Shown piece by piece: positions 17,924 to 26,732 of a stretch of 64,000 nucleotides of DNA. The notes under the pieces are model-generated. The model ran no database searches. It was not told the origin of the DNA and saw only the letters and a list, made by a program, of their open reading frames with translations. Origin of the DNA: Fischerella muscicola PCC 7414 (GTDB lineage Bacteria > Cyanobacteriota > Cyanobacteriia > Cyanobacteriales > Nostocaceae); NCBI RefSeq assembly GCF_000317205.1, contig NZ_AJLK01000039.1:1-64000 (forward strand), given 5' to 3'. The first letter of the stretch is position 1. Each line of letters begins with the position of its first letter. The position numbers and the translations under genes are program-made.

Positions 17924-20900
17924 ATGCTGCCAGAACAACAACAGCGCATTCTCGGTTACTTTATTGAAGAAGCAAAAGAACATCTGACCACAATCGAGCA
18001 GGGGTTGCTGAATCTGCAAAGTACGATTAAAGACCCAGAAATGCTCAATGAAGTCTTCCGGGCGGCTCACTCCATTAAAGGAGGAGCGGCGATGCTTGGT
18101 CTGAGTAGCATTCAGCGTACTGCCCACCGCTTAGAAGACTGTTTTAAAGTCTTAAAAGAGTGTCCGGTGCAGGTTGATCAAAAGCTAGAGTCTTTGTTTC
18201 TAGGTGTATCTGATACCCTGAAAGCGCTGTTAGAAAATTTAACCGGGCCATTTGGTCTGACAGAGGAGACTGCCAGTCATATCATGTCAGAAGCAGAACC
18301 CGTGTTTGGGTGGCTAAACGAACATCTGGAATTGCTGGTCAAACAAGGAACTACAGGAGTAGCAGCCGCAGATAGTGATCGCTGGCAACAGTGCCAAAAC
18401 CTCGTATTGCAAAAACTCCGGGAAATGTTGCAGCTATTTAAGCAACCAGCAACACCTGAAACGCGGCAGAGTTTGCAAGACTGCTGTAGGCAATTAGTCG
18501 AACTTGGTGAACAATTAAATTGTGCGTCTTGGTGTAATTTGTGCCAAGCCACAGGTCAAGCGATCGCTAATCAAGAAAATAGCTATTTGACATTAGCAAA
18601 AATCGTTATTACAGATATCAAGCAAGCTCTAGAATTAGTCCTGACAGGTAGAGAAGCTGAAATTATTATTAGTCAGCAACTAGAAGCATTAATTCCACCT
18701 CAAATAGAACTATTAGATATCACAACTGATTTGCAGCAAGAGGCTGACATAGAAGCAGTTCCATCAACAGTAGCAGAGGAAACTGTATTCGCCACACCTG
18801 TTGAAAATGCCAATGCTGAAGACAGTGCCGCATCAACTACAGATAATTTTACTGAGTTAACAAATTCATCAGACGCAATAGAAGTTAAACAAGAAGATAG
18901 CATCAAAAGTCTATCAGAAGTTTCTGAACAATTGGGTATTAATATAGATAATTTAGTTGAATCTACAGCACAATCAGAATCCTTAGAATTTGCCCAAGAT
19001 AGTATCAGTAATCTATCATATTTATCTGAGCAAATTCAGGAAAACACAGATGATTTTGATGAATTTATTATCCAATCTTCAGCACAAGATTTAGAATTAG
19101 AAAATACCATTACTAGTCTATCTGAATTATCGAATCCTTTTGAGATAGAGGATGAAGAAAACGAAAATTTAGATATTGAAAGTTTAGAAATTAACGGGCC
19201 AGAAGTAGGAATAGCAGAGTTGAATACTCTTGCCCAGTTATTTGAAAGCGAAACTCCTGACTTTAATGAAACTTGGGATATTGAAGAAGAAGTTATCGAA
19301 CCAGATGCCACAAATGATGAAATTGCAGCCCAGAGCAATGATAGCCAAACCAAAGATACTAGCAACGACTTTGCAGAATTATTATCTTTAGAAGGTAACA
19401 CAAATATTTATGAAAACCAAACAATTAATGTCAAAGAAGAATTAACTCTTGTACAACTATTTGGTGATGACTTTTTAGAAGAAGAAAATTTAGAATCAAA
19501 TCTGGATGATTCAGTCACGCCTATCAATGAAAAACACTATCAACAAATACAATCTAGAAATCAAGCAAATGAGATAGAAATATCTCAGACTTTAGACAAT
19601 AAACCTGAAGATTTATTGGCAGAATCTGAAAATCAGAATGCACTTGAAGAAGTTAGTTTAGAAAGTACCCAACCAACAGAAGAAAAGTGGAATTTAGATA
19701 GTCTATTTACTGAGACACAAGAAGAGCATAGCCCGACTATTAGCATCGAGGCACCAGGATTTGATGATTTATTTGATCACCTCAGCACTACAAAAGCAGA
19801 GTTTTCTCCTGCCACAGAGGATGTAGGTTTATGGACACAGACAGAAGAAGCAGGGCTAGGTTTAGAATTTTCTGGGGAACAAGACGCAGCCAAAGCTTTA
19901 GAAGAAATTTTGTTTGCTGCCGCAGCTGCTGATGATATTTTTAGCGATCGCCAACAGCCAACACCAGAGTCTGTGACAGATTTTGAACTGCAAGATTTAG
20001 ATTTAGGTTTACCACAGGAATTAATTCTCTCAACAGATGCTAGCGATGATGATTTCTTTGCAGAATTAATAGCAAATGAATCTCACAATTCATATCCTGT
20101 CGATGAGAAATTATCTCCTCAGGAAATTCGCAATCTCTCGCAATTGCCAGAAGCTCTAGAATTCAGTCCAGAATTTACTAATTTTCCTACAGAAATCCAA
20201 GATTTCGATTTACCTCAACTAAATACTGATCAAGAAATTAACTGGTTCGATGCAATCAAAATAGAAGAGGATAGCAACGAAAATCTGGAATTTTTATTTA
20301 ATGATTTGTCAACACCAGATACTCATGAATTGCAAGTTGATAGTATAGATAATTCTTTTGCTTTCCCACAGCCAAATATAGCTGATGATACATCCTCTAC
20401 AACAGATTCAGAAGTGAATTTGCTGGATGACAATCAAGCTGACTTTTCACAGGATCTGGAAAACCTCTCTCCAAACCTCTCCCCTACAAGGAGAGAGGCT
20501 TTAAAAATTCCCCCTTCCATACCAGGAAAGGAGGCTAGTGGTTTAGGTCAAGCGATGATTGTTCCATATGAGGTGAAAACTCAGGAAAATCAAGAGACTA
20601 TAACAGAATCTAGTGAATCACTATTAAATTTCCACCCAGAAGAAATCAACCAGGAAGATGACCAAAATCATTCGCAACTGGAAATTACAGATTCTGAATT
20701 ACCAGTACAACAGTCAAGCTTTGATCATGAGGAAATAATTGCCGACTCTGGATACACAGAGCAACCTCAAGAGGCATTTTCTGCTGCAAATTCAATTGAG
20801 GAAACAGAATTAGAAGTTGATGCTTTTGCAGAAGATGCATTTGCTGATTTGGATGATTTACTTAAACAAGAAATATCATCAGAGGCTCATACTTCCAAAA

Positions 20901-23053
20901 TTCCAGATATCGAATTTGCTGCCTTAGAAGAAATGCTAGCTTGGGGGGAGCAAGATGAAGAGGTGGTAGTAGCTGAACAATCTACTCCAATTTATTCTAC
21001 AAAAGATAGCAGAAACCAAACTTTATCCCCAGAGATTGAGAATGAATTTAAAGAATTAGAAGGGATGGTAGGGGGAGCAGTCACACCCAGTACAGTCAAT
21101 TTATCGGGTGGACGCAACTCTGGTTGGAATGCTTCCAGATTTGAGCAGTTAATGAAAGTACCTGTCAAACATCTGGATGATCTGAGTAATTTGGTTGGGG
21201 AGTTGGTAGTTAACCGCAATACCCTAGAGCAGGATCACGAACGTTTGCGCCAGTCATTAGATAATCTACTGCATCAGGTACAACAACTCTCGGATGTGGG
21301 AGCAAGAATGCAGGAATTGTATGAGCGATCGCTACTAGAAGCATCTTTGTTAGCTAGTCGCAAAAACAGCAATTTTGGTCATTCAGATACAGATAGGGGT
21401 TTTAGTGAACTGGAAATGGATCGCTTCACACCTTTCCACACCCTGTCTCAAGAAATGATTGAACTGATCGTGCGGGTGCGGGAGTCTGCGAGTGATATTG
21501 ATTTTGTCACCGAAGAAACCGAACGTGTCGCGCGACAATTTCGACAGGTAACAGGACAACTGCAAGAGGGGCTGACAAGAGCGCGAATGGAGCCTTTTTC
21601 CCAGGCTACCGATTTATTACCGCGAGGTGTGCGCGACAACTCAATCAAGTATGGTAAGCAAGTAGAGTTAATCATTCAAGGTCGAGACACCTTGATTGAC
21701 AAGATGATTTTAGAACACCTCAAAACACCCTTAACGCATTTACTGAACAATGCGATCGCTCACGGGATTGAAACGCCTGAGGAACGCCAAGCTAAAGGTA
21801 AATCCCCTGTGGGAACCATTACTGTTTGTGCTTTTCATCAAGGGAATCAAACCGTCATTTCCGTTAGTGATGACGGTGCTGGGATTAATTCAGATGGGGT
21901 GAAAGCAAAGGCAATCAGAGTCGGGTTCATCACTCCCATCGAAGCCCAAACAATGTCCCGCGCTGATGTTTATGACCTACTGTTCCAACCAGGTTTTAGC
22001 ACCAAAGATCAGGCAGATGACTTAGCTGGTCGTGGTGTCGGTTTAGACGTAGTCAGGACAAAAATCAATGAAATCCGAGGGGTGATTTCTGTTGATTCTG
22101 CGATTGACAAAGGTACTACCTTCACTATTCGTCTACCATTAACCCTCAGTATTTGCAAGGCTCTGTGCTGTGTTTCTGATAAAGCCAGAATCGCCTTCCC
22201 AATGGATGGCGTAGAAGATACCCTAGATATACCTGTAAAAAATATTCAAGAGGGTGACGCAGGTGAAAAACTCATTCCTTGGCGCGATCGGATGCTGCCA
22301 TTCAAACCTCTAAAAGAACTTTTAACCTTCAATCGCCAACTCAGCCGGGGTAACGTTTATGGCGGTAATCGAGACGATGATATGATTTCCGTAGTTGTAG
22401 TGCGATCAACAAATACGCTAGTCGCCTTACAAGTTGACCAAGTGCTGAGCGAACAAGAAATTGTGATTAAACAATTTGAAGGCCCCGCCCCCAAACCAAT
22501 TGGTGTAGCTGGTGCTACCGTCTTGGGTGATGGTCGAATTATGCCAATTGCTGATGTCCTAGAAATTATCGATATCTTCCAAGGAAGAACCTCTAAACAA
22601 AATACAGTCAGTATCTTAAATCAAAAAGCAGCTCCAACTCAGCCAGATACAACTGCAACTACGATTGATCCAACAGTCCTAATTGTCGATGACTCAATTA
22701 CAGTTAGAGAGTTGCTTTCTTTAACCTTTAATAAAGCGGGTTATCGGGTAGAACAGGCACGTGATGGACAAGAAGCTTGGGATAAACTTCGTTCTGGTTT
22801 ACCCTGTGACCTCGTATTCTGTGACATTGAAATGCCTCGTTGCGATGGTCTAGAATTACTTTCTCGCATTCAAAAAGACCCAAGCCTCAATCATTTACCT
22901 ATTGCTATGCTCACCTCCCGAGGTGCAGACAAGCATCGACAAATGGCTATCAGCTTGGGAGCAAGTGGTTACTTCACCAAACCCTATCTGGAAGAAGCGC
23001 TATTAGAAGCAGCATCGCGGATGCTTAAAGGTGAGAAACTAGTGGCTAGTTAG
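17924..23053 (+). CDS. hmpE: HmpE, CheA-like hybrid histidine kinase, 1709 aa
   Basis: Central kinase of the hmp system. An Hpt domain carries His49 (AAHSIKGGAAMLG). Residues about 250-1050 are an extremely long acidic Ser/Glu/Asp linker. Then come the dimerisation helices, the ATPase domain (LLNNAIAHGIETPEERQAKG, about 1274; DDGAGI; GRGVGLDVV), a CheW-like domain (about 1412-1545) and a C-terminal receiver with Asp near 1633 (VFCDIEMPRCDG) and Lys in YFTKPY. The start is taken at ATG 17924 (MLPEQQQ), not the TTG two codons earlier. A dispersed genomic repeat sits in frame in the linker (20461-20549). No stop or frameshift interrupts the gene. Confidence 0.93.
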   Translation: MLPEQQQRILGYFIEEAKEHLTTIEQGLLNLQSTIKDPEMLNEVFRAAHSIKGGAAMLGLSSIQRTAHRLEDCFKVLKECPVQVDQKLESLFLGVSDTLKALLENLTGPFGLTEETASHIMSEAEPVFGWLNEHLELLVKQGTTGVAAADSDRWQQCQNLVLQKLREMLQLFKQPATPETRQSLQDCCRQLVELGEQLNCASWCNLCQATGQAIANQENSYLTLAKIVITDIKQALELVLTGREAEIIISQQLEALIPPQIELLDITTDLQQEADIEAVPSTVAEETVFATPVENANAEDSAASTTDNFTELTNSSDAIEVKQEDSIKSLSEVSEQLGINIDNLVESTAQSESLEFAQDSISNLSYLSEQIQENTDDFDEFIIQSSAQDLELENTITSLSELSNPFEIEDEENENLDIESLEINGPEVGIAELNTLAQLFESETPDFNETWDIEEEVIEPDATNDEIAAQSNDSQTKDTSNDFAELLSLEGNTNIYENQTINVKEELTLVQLFGDDFLEEENLESNLDDSVTPINEKHYQQIQSRNQANEIEISQTLDNKPEDLLAESENQNALEEVSLESTQPTEEKWNLDSLFTETQEEHSPTISIEAPGFDDLFDHLSTTKAEFSPATEDVGLWTQTEEAGLGLEFSGEQDAAKALEEILFAAAAADDIFSDRQQPTPESVTDFELQDLDLGLPQELILSTDASDDDFFAELIANESHNSYPVDEKLSPQEIRNLSQLPEALEFSPEFTNFPTEIQDFDLPQLNTDQEINWFDAIKIEEDSNENLEFLFNDLSTPDTHELQVDSIDNSFAFPQPNIADDTSSTTDSEVNLLDDNQADFSQDLENLSPNLSPTRREALKIPPSIPGKEASGLGQAMIVPYEVKTQENQETITESSESLLNFHPEEINQEDDQNHSQLEITDSELPVQQSSFDHEEIIADSGYTEQPQEAFSAANSIEETELEVDAFAEDAFADLDDLLKQEISSEAHTSKIPDIEFAALEEMLAWGEQDEEVVVAEQSTPIYSTKDSRNQTLSPEIENEFKELEGMVGGAVTPSTVNLSGGRNSGWNASRFEQLMKVPVKHLDDLSNLVGELVVNRNTLEQDHERLRQSLDNLLHQVQQLSDVGARMQELYERSLLEASLLASRKNSNFGHSDTDRGFSELEMDRFTPFHTLSQEMIELIVRVRESASDIDFVTEETERVARQFRQVTGQLQEGLTRARMEPFSQATDLLPRGVRDNSIKYGKQVELIIQGRDTLIDKMILEHLKTPLTHLLNNAIAHGIETPEERQAKGKSPVGTITVCAFHQGNQTVISVSDDGAGINSDGVKAKAIRVGFITPIEAQTMSRADVYDLLFQPGFSTKDQADDLAGRGVGLDVVRTKINEIRGVISVDSAIDKGTTFTIRLPLTLSICKALCCVSDKARIAFPMDGVEDTLDIPVKNIQEGDAGEKLIPWRDRMLPFKPLKELLTFNRQLSRGNVYGGNRDDDMISVVVVRSTNTLVALQVDQVLSEQEIVIKQFEGPAPKPIGVAGATVLGDGRIMPIADVLEIIDIFQGRTSKQNTVSILNQKAAPTQPDTTATTIDPTVLIVDDSITVRELLSLTFNKAGYRVEQARDGQEAWDKLRSGLPCDLVFCDIEMPRCDGLELLSRIQKDPSLNHLPIAMLTSRGADKHRQMAISLGASGYFTKPYLEEALLEAASRMLKGEKLVAS
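20461..20549 (+). repeat. Dispersed intergenic-type repeat embedded in frame in hmpE
   Basis: Two stem-loop-like parts, CTCTCCCCTACAAGGAGAG and CCTTCCATACCAGGAAAGG, then GGCTAGTGGTTTAGG. This resembles the 'CTCTCCCC-TACAAGG-GAGAGG' repeats usually found between genes in Nostocales. It adds about 30 residues, beginning NLSPNLSPTRREALK, that contrast with the acidic linker around them. Confidence 0.6.
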
Positions 23054-23080
23054 TTTGAAAAATGCACAAAAAAGAGCCAG

Positions 23081-23115
23081 ATCCATCTGTGTGCATCGGT
23101 GTGCATCTGTGTTCG
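23081..23115. repeat. Decanucleotide tandem repeat (GTGCATCTGT type)
   Basis: Units ATCCATCTGT, GTGCATCGGT and GTGCATCTGT in tandem after the hmpE stop codon. Same family as 10161-10200 and 57491-57520. Confidence 0.75.
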
Positions 23116-23182
23116 ATTTTTCATCCCCAAATTTATTTGAGGGCGAAATGTTGAACTAATGAAATTTATCAAATTCATTCCT

Positions 23183-24106
23183 TTAACTTGCTAATTTTCG
23201 TTGCCTTCTCGGAGCAATTACACGCAGTACCATTGCTAAAACTAACAAAATTACTAGTGGCAAATATATGAGTACAGAGTGGAAAATTTTCATACTAAAT
23301 TCAACTGTAAAAGCCAGCCAGAAATAATACATTCCCGCAGTGTGCAAAACCTTCCAACCACGTTGACTTAACACAGCAGCAGGACGCTGGAATGAGGTTA
23401 CAGTCATGGCAAAGATGAAAAGATAACCTAAAATTCCTAAAGGATCAAATTTGGGGTAAGCACCAGAACTGACGTACCATAAACCAGTCCAAGCGATCGC
23501 ATATTCTGTTAAAGTTAAATTCTGGTCTAAATGGTCATGAATATAACTGACTACTTCCCTTAGCTTATACTTAGGCAATCCACCTGTATAACTTTTTATA
23601 TCCTGTTGGCGTGAAGAGTATCGTCTCAGTAAATGTGCGGAAAGTGCTGTTGTCATTGACTCTACATACAGCCGACTGTCTGCACCTCCTGTTTCGAGTT
23701 CTGCTTTTAGCGCCAAGCCTAGATGCTGAATTAACGGATCACGTAAATGCCACTGTGGTAAAAGCTCAAACTGTTCTACATCAATGGATTCATCTACTAC
23801 ACGCGCTAACTTTGCAGGTTCCAAAAACAACTCTAGTAATGGCACTTCGCGATCGACTTTTGCTTGGGGAAAGAGTTGAGTTGCTGGGATAATAGCAATC
23901 TCACCTTGAGTGTAATCAATATGCTGCCAACGTCCATTCAGCATATAGCTAGCACGAAAATCATCCAGAGCAATAATAATAAAATGCTGACCCAGGTAAA
24001 CTTCAGGCATGGGATCGTTAGCGGGTTCTATTTCATAGAGAAGGTGTAAACCATCCCATCCCCCTTCAAACAAATGTAAATGCTGGGGAGGCTCGTTATC
24101 AGACAC
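23183..24106 (-). CDS. Chimeric protein: AraC-type sensor fused to ferric-reductase-like membrane segment, 307 aa
   Basis: Residues 1 to about 200 look like a cyanobacterial AraC-family regulator: a cupin-like ligand domain, then the first DNA-binding helix (YKLREVVSYIHDHLDQNLTL). Exactly where the rest of the helix-turn-helix should follow, the sequence switches to YAIAWTGLWYVSSG and about 100 hydrophobic residues with three membrane helices (GILGYLFIFAMTVTSF, GMYYFWLAFTVEF, VLIYLPLVILLVLAMVL), including QRGWKVLHTAG. That part resembles the C-terminal half of a ferric-reductase-like transmembrane protein. The join is near 23506, beside a GCGATCGC octamer. It probably arose by deletion between two minus-strand genes. 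The AraC half cannot bind DNA normally and the reductase half lacks its N-terminal helices, so it may be non-functional although the frame is open. Confidence 0.7.
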   Translation of the reverse strand: MSDNEPPQHLHLFEGGWDGLHLLYEIEPANDPMPEVYLGQHFIIIALDDFRASYMLNGRWQHIDYTQGEIAIIPATQLFPQAKVDREVPLLELFLEPAKLARVVDESIDVEQFELLPQWHLRDPLIQHLGLALKAELETGGADSRLYVESMTTALSAHLLRRYSSRQQDIKSYTGGLPKYKLREVVSYIHDHLDQNLTLTEYAIAWTGLWYVSSGAYPKFDPLGILGYLFIFAMTVTSFQRPAAVLSQRGWKVLHTAGMYYFWLAFTVEFSMKIFHSVLIYLPLVILLVLAMVLRVIAPRRQRKLAS

Positions 24107-24136
24107 GGTTTTAAATTACTCTACAGGCTTCAATTC

Positions 24137-24712
24137 TTAGCTTAGAATACCTTTTAGATCCAACACAAATCCAGGTAACACATCCTCTCCTGACAAACTG
24201 AGAGGAGATTCTAAAACTTCCACCTTTTGCCCTATTCGGTAAATTTCTACTTGTTGATTTTGGGGGTCAATCAACCAACCCAGACGCACACCACAATCGA
24301 TATATTCCTGCATTTTTTGTTGTAGAGTCTCTAAGCTGTCAGTTGCAGAACGTAATTCCACTACAAAATCAGGAGCCATAGGTAAAAACTTAGCAGGATC
24401 TGGGTTTAAAGCTTCTATACGTTCTTTTCTTACCCAAGATGCATCAGGAGAACGATTTGCACCATTGGGAAGTTTAAAACCTGTGGATGAATCAAAAGCT
24501 AAGCCTGTACCATCCGCTTCTGTCCAAAGTTCCAAGCGTGCTGTCAACTTTGCATTCCGGTTTCCGCTTTCCCACCCCGTCGGCGGCATAATAATTAATT
24601 CTCCCTTAGCCGTACGCTCAAGGCGTAAATCTCGATTATTCTGACAGAGTTGGAAAAATTGTTCATCTGTTAGCTCAATCGCAGGGCGTAAATTGAGGAT
24701 AAGAGCAGTCAT
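24137..24712 (-). CDS. Uma2 family (DUF820) PD-(D/E)XK-like protein, 191 aa
   Basis: Typical cyanobacterial Uma2/DUF820 protein: LTDEQFFQLCQNNRDLRLE, then ELIIMPPTGWESGNRN, DASWVRKERIEAL and the putative active-site core APDFVVELRSATDSLETLQQK (Asp, Glu, then the Gln/Lys helix), ending GWLIDPQNQQVEIYR. The fold is that of restriction-like endonucleases, but activity is unproven for almost all members. These genes exist in many copies per genome. The start ATG is at 24712. The gene is 30 bases downstream of the chimeric gene on the same strand direction. Confidence 0.85.
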   Translation of the reverse strand: MTALILNLRPAIELTDEQFFQLCQNNRDLRLERTAKGELIIMPPTGWESGNRNAKLTARLELWTEADGTGLAFDSSTGFKLPNGANRSPDASWVRKERIEALNPDPAKFLPMAPDFVVELRSATDSLETLQQKMQEYIDCGVRLGWLIDPQNQQVEIYRIGQKVEVLESPLSLSGEDVLPGFVLDLKGILS

Positions 24713-24771
24713 TTTTGCTTCTCATTCTTGTTAATCTTAGCCTAGCAGTAGTTACTAATTTTTGACTTTAT

Positions 24772-24835
24772 AATCCTTGGTGTCTTTGTGCCTTGGTGGT
24801 TCAAGATATTTAACCACAAACTCACCAAGACAAAA
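24772..24835. repeat. CTTGGTGGTT-type dispersed repeat with inverted arms
   Basis: CCTTGGTGTCTTTGTGCCTTGGTGGTT is followed by the partly complementary AACCACAAACTCACCAAG, giving an imperfect inverted repeat between two minus-strand genes. Similar GCCAAGACGCCAAG words appear near 61550 and 4985. Confidence 0.5.
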
Positions 24836-24874
24836 AGCTTTGTCGGACTTGAGTGTATATTCATTTTATAAAAA

Positions 24875-25867
24875 TTACTTAGAAAAATTAGGTTCTTTAA
24901 TTTCAGGCCAACTCTCAAAATTTCGTCTTACCCAATCCATGCCAACTTCGTTATTAAGCTTGATTTTTTGAGGAGTATTTGGATAAATTTTCTGCAAAAT
25001 ATCTGTGTCTTGTTTCACAACAACTTTGGCAAAGTTAAGAATGTTTTTACTAAATATTTTAAATACTGGATGTTTAGGTTTCCCAAACATTAATATATAT
25101 GTGCGCGTTTGTATTTCTGATTCTGGGATAAACAAATGGCATTGGGCGACTTTACCAATCGCTGTTTCCCCGTGAAAAATGACTAAAGATGGAAAGTGAT
25201 TTTCTAAATGCGCTTTCAGTTCTTTTGGTATCAACAGTAAATCTGGCTTTTTAATTTTTGCACCTAAGGTTGTCGGTGCTGTTGGCATGTTATAAAAGGC
25301 GTGAGATTCATGCCCGTTATCGATAAATTTATTAAAGTTTACTTCTGTGATCCGAAAAAGAGGGCGATGAGTACCATTTTGATGGTTATAGTCATGCATA
25401 TTTAGCAGCATAGACAGTAAATCCGTCTTCACGCTAGTGTCTGCTGTGTAACCGATAAAGTCATACTCAGCAGCAATTTTATTCAAAATATTAGGAATTT
25501 GTGCTTTTGGTTCTTGTCCACCGTAAGACCAAATAAAATCCCCTTGAATAATTAACTCTAATGGTTGCAGTTGTGGTAGGGTTTTCTTTTTTGAACCTGG
25601 TAAAATGGTGCAACCTTCACTGTCAAATTCTAAGGCGTGAAACGGGCACACAACTACACTACTTTTATCGTTTTTTTGCTCACACCAACCTTCTGATAAC
25701 ATTGCTCCCATATGGGGACAGGCGTTTGGTAAGGCATTAATTTTACCTGTTGCATCTTTCCACAGCACATAATCTGAGCCGTAGAGGGAGAATTTTTTTG
25801 GCTTATTAATCTCCAACATTGATTTATGTGCTAGTAACCAGGGAGCGCCAGTCAGCATAGATTTCAT
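24875..25867 (-). CDS. Rieske [2Fe-2S] non-heme iron oxygenase, 330 aa
   Basis: Rieske cluster ligands are Cys50-x-His52 and Cys74-x2-His77 (ACPHMG... VVCPFHALEF). The mononuclear iron site is the D159-Y-N-H162-x4-H167 motif in HDYNHQNGTH. The arrangement is that of alpha subunits of aromatic-ring or related Rieske oxygenases, which hydroxylate or demethylate using electrons from a separate reductase. The substrate cannot be told from sequence; no reductase gene is nearby. AAAGGAT precedes the ATG. The gene is divergent from a TetR regulator with twin inverted-repeat sites between them, so it is the likely regulated target. Confidence 0.87.
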   Translation of the reverse strand: MKSMLTGAPWLLAHKSMLEINKPKKFSLYGSDYVLWKDATGKINALPNACPHMGAMLSEGWCEQKNDKSSVVVCPFHALEFDSEGCTILPGSKKKTLPQLQPLELIIQGDFIWSYGGQEPKAQIPNILNKIAAEYDFIGYTADTSVKTDLLSMLLNMHDYNHQNGTHRPLFRITEVNFNKFIDNGHESHAFYNMPTAPTTLGAKIKKPDLLLIPKELKAHLENHFPSLVIFHGETAIGKVAQCHLFIPESEIQTRTYILMFGKPKHPVFKIFSKNILNFAKVVVKQDTDILQKIYPNTPQKIKLNNEVGMDWVRRNFESWPEIKEPNFSK

Positions 25868-25881
25868 TTGATTATCCTTTT

Positions 25882-25952
25882 ATTAATTAATTTTTTAATT
25901 AGTATGTATCAGTATAGTTTATGCTGTCAAGTATTAATTAATTTTTTAATTA
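25882..25952. promoter_or_regulatory. Twin inverted-repeat operator-like sites between Rieske gene and tetR
   Basis: ATTAATTAATTTTTTAATTA occurs twice, at 25882-25901 and 25933-25952, exactly identical over 20 bases and 51 bases apart. Each contains TTAATTAA-TTTT-TTAATTA(A/G), an inverted repeat with a 4-base spacer. The sites lie in the divergent promoter region, as expected for a TetR-family operator. Confidence 0.65.
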
Positions 25953-26006
25953 AAATAGAATACCAATGTATCAGGATAGGCTATAAAAGCATGTTCGTGG
26001 AGAGTT

Positions 26007-26693
26007 TTGATAGTAGTGGTTCGTTCAGCTAAAATAAGACGCTCGTCTAACAACAGTCGTTCAGTCCGAGATCCGGAGGCGACACAAAAGCAGATTTTGG
26101 ATGCAGCTGAAGCAGAGTTTGCCAAGCATGGGTTGAGTGGCGCGCGCATAGAGGCGATCGCTAAAGGTGCTGGCGTAACTACAGCGATGATCCACTATTA
26201 TTTTGAGAACAAAGAAGGGTTATATAAAACAGTGTTGCAACGTCCGGCAACGGAAATGCATGATATGCTTGAGCAACTTGATCTTGAAAAATTACCACCT
26301 CAAGAAGCGCTGAAAACTCTAGTGAGGGTAGCGATCGCTTACGAAGCATCTCATCCTTTCCGAGGAATGCTTTGGTTTCAAGAAGCAAATCAAAATCAAG
26401 GCAAATATTTTAAATTAGGTAACTGGCAAAAAACCTTTGGCTACATTACCAAAGTATTAGAACGGGGTATGGCGGAGGGGATTTTTCGTCAATTCGATCC
26501 GTTTCTCATTTGTTTACAAATTGCTGGTATCTGCACTTTTTACTTTAATGCTCATGAGAATATTAAACATCTCACCCCAGATGTTGATAGGCTGAGTTCA
26601 GAAATGGTTGAAAAATATACTCAAGAAGCAATTAATTTAATTTTGGCAGGAGTGGGAGTTGAGATTGAAGATGGGGGAGTGCGGGGAGAATAA
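26007..26693 (+). CDS. TetR/AcrR family transcriptional regulator, 228 aa
   Basis: The N-terminal DNA-binding domain (residues about 25-70) has the classic TetR helix-turn-helix: ATQKQILDAAEAEFAKHGL, ARIEAIAKGAGVTTAMIHYY and FENKEGLYKTVL. The C-terminal part is the ligand-binding/dimerisation domain; its last residues (GVEIEDGGVRGE) are encoded by G-rich low-complexity sequence. The start is either TTG 26007 or GTG 26016; GGAGAG at 25999-26004 is better spaced for GTG. It is divergent from the Rieske oxygenase gene and probably represses it through the twin sites. The effector is unknown. Confidence 0.88.
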   Translation: MIVVVRSAKIRRSSNNSRSVRDPEATQKQILDAAEAEFAKHGLSGARIEAIAKGAGVTTAMIHYYFENKEGLYKTVLQRPATEMHDMLEQLDLEKLPPQEALKTLVRVAIAYEASHPFRGMLWFQEANQNQGKYFKLGNWQKTFGYITKVLERGMAEGIFRQFDPFLICLQIAGICTFYFNAHENIKHLTPDVDRLSSEMVEKYTQEAINLILAGVGVEIEDGGVRGE

Positions 26694-26704
26694 CTTAATG
26701 ACAA

Positions 26705-26732
26705 TTGACTCTTGACCCTTGACTATTGACCA
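26705..26732 (+). repeat. Four TTGACNN heptamers abutting the proB start codon
   Basis: TTGACTC, TTGACCC, TTGACTA and TTGACCA follow one another without a gap and end at the base before the proB ATG. They occupy the place of the ribosome binding site, and no purine-rich Shine-Dalgarno sequence is present. Confidence 0.8.
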
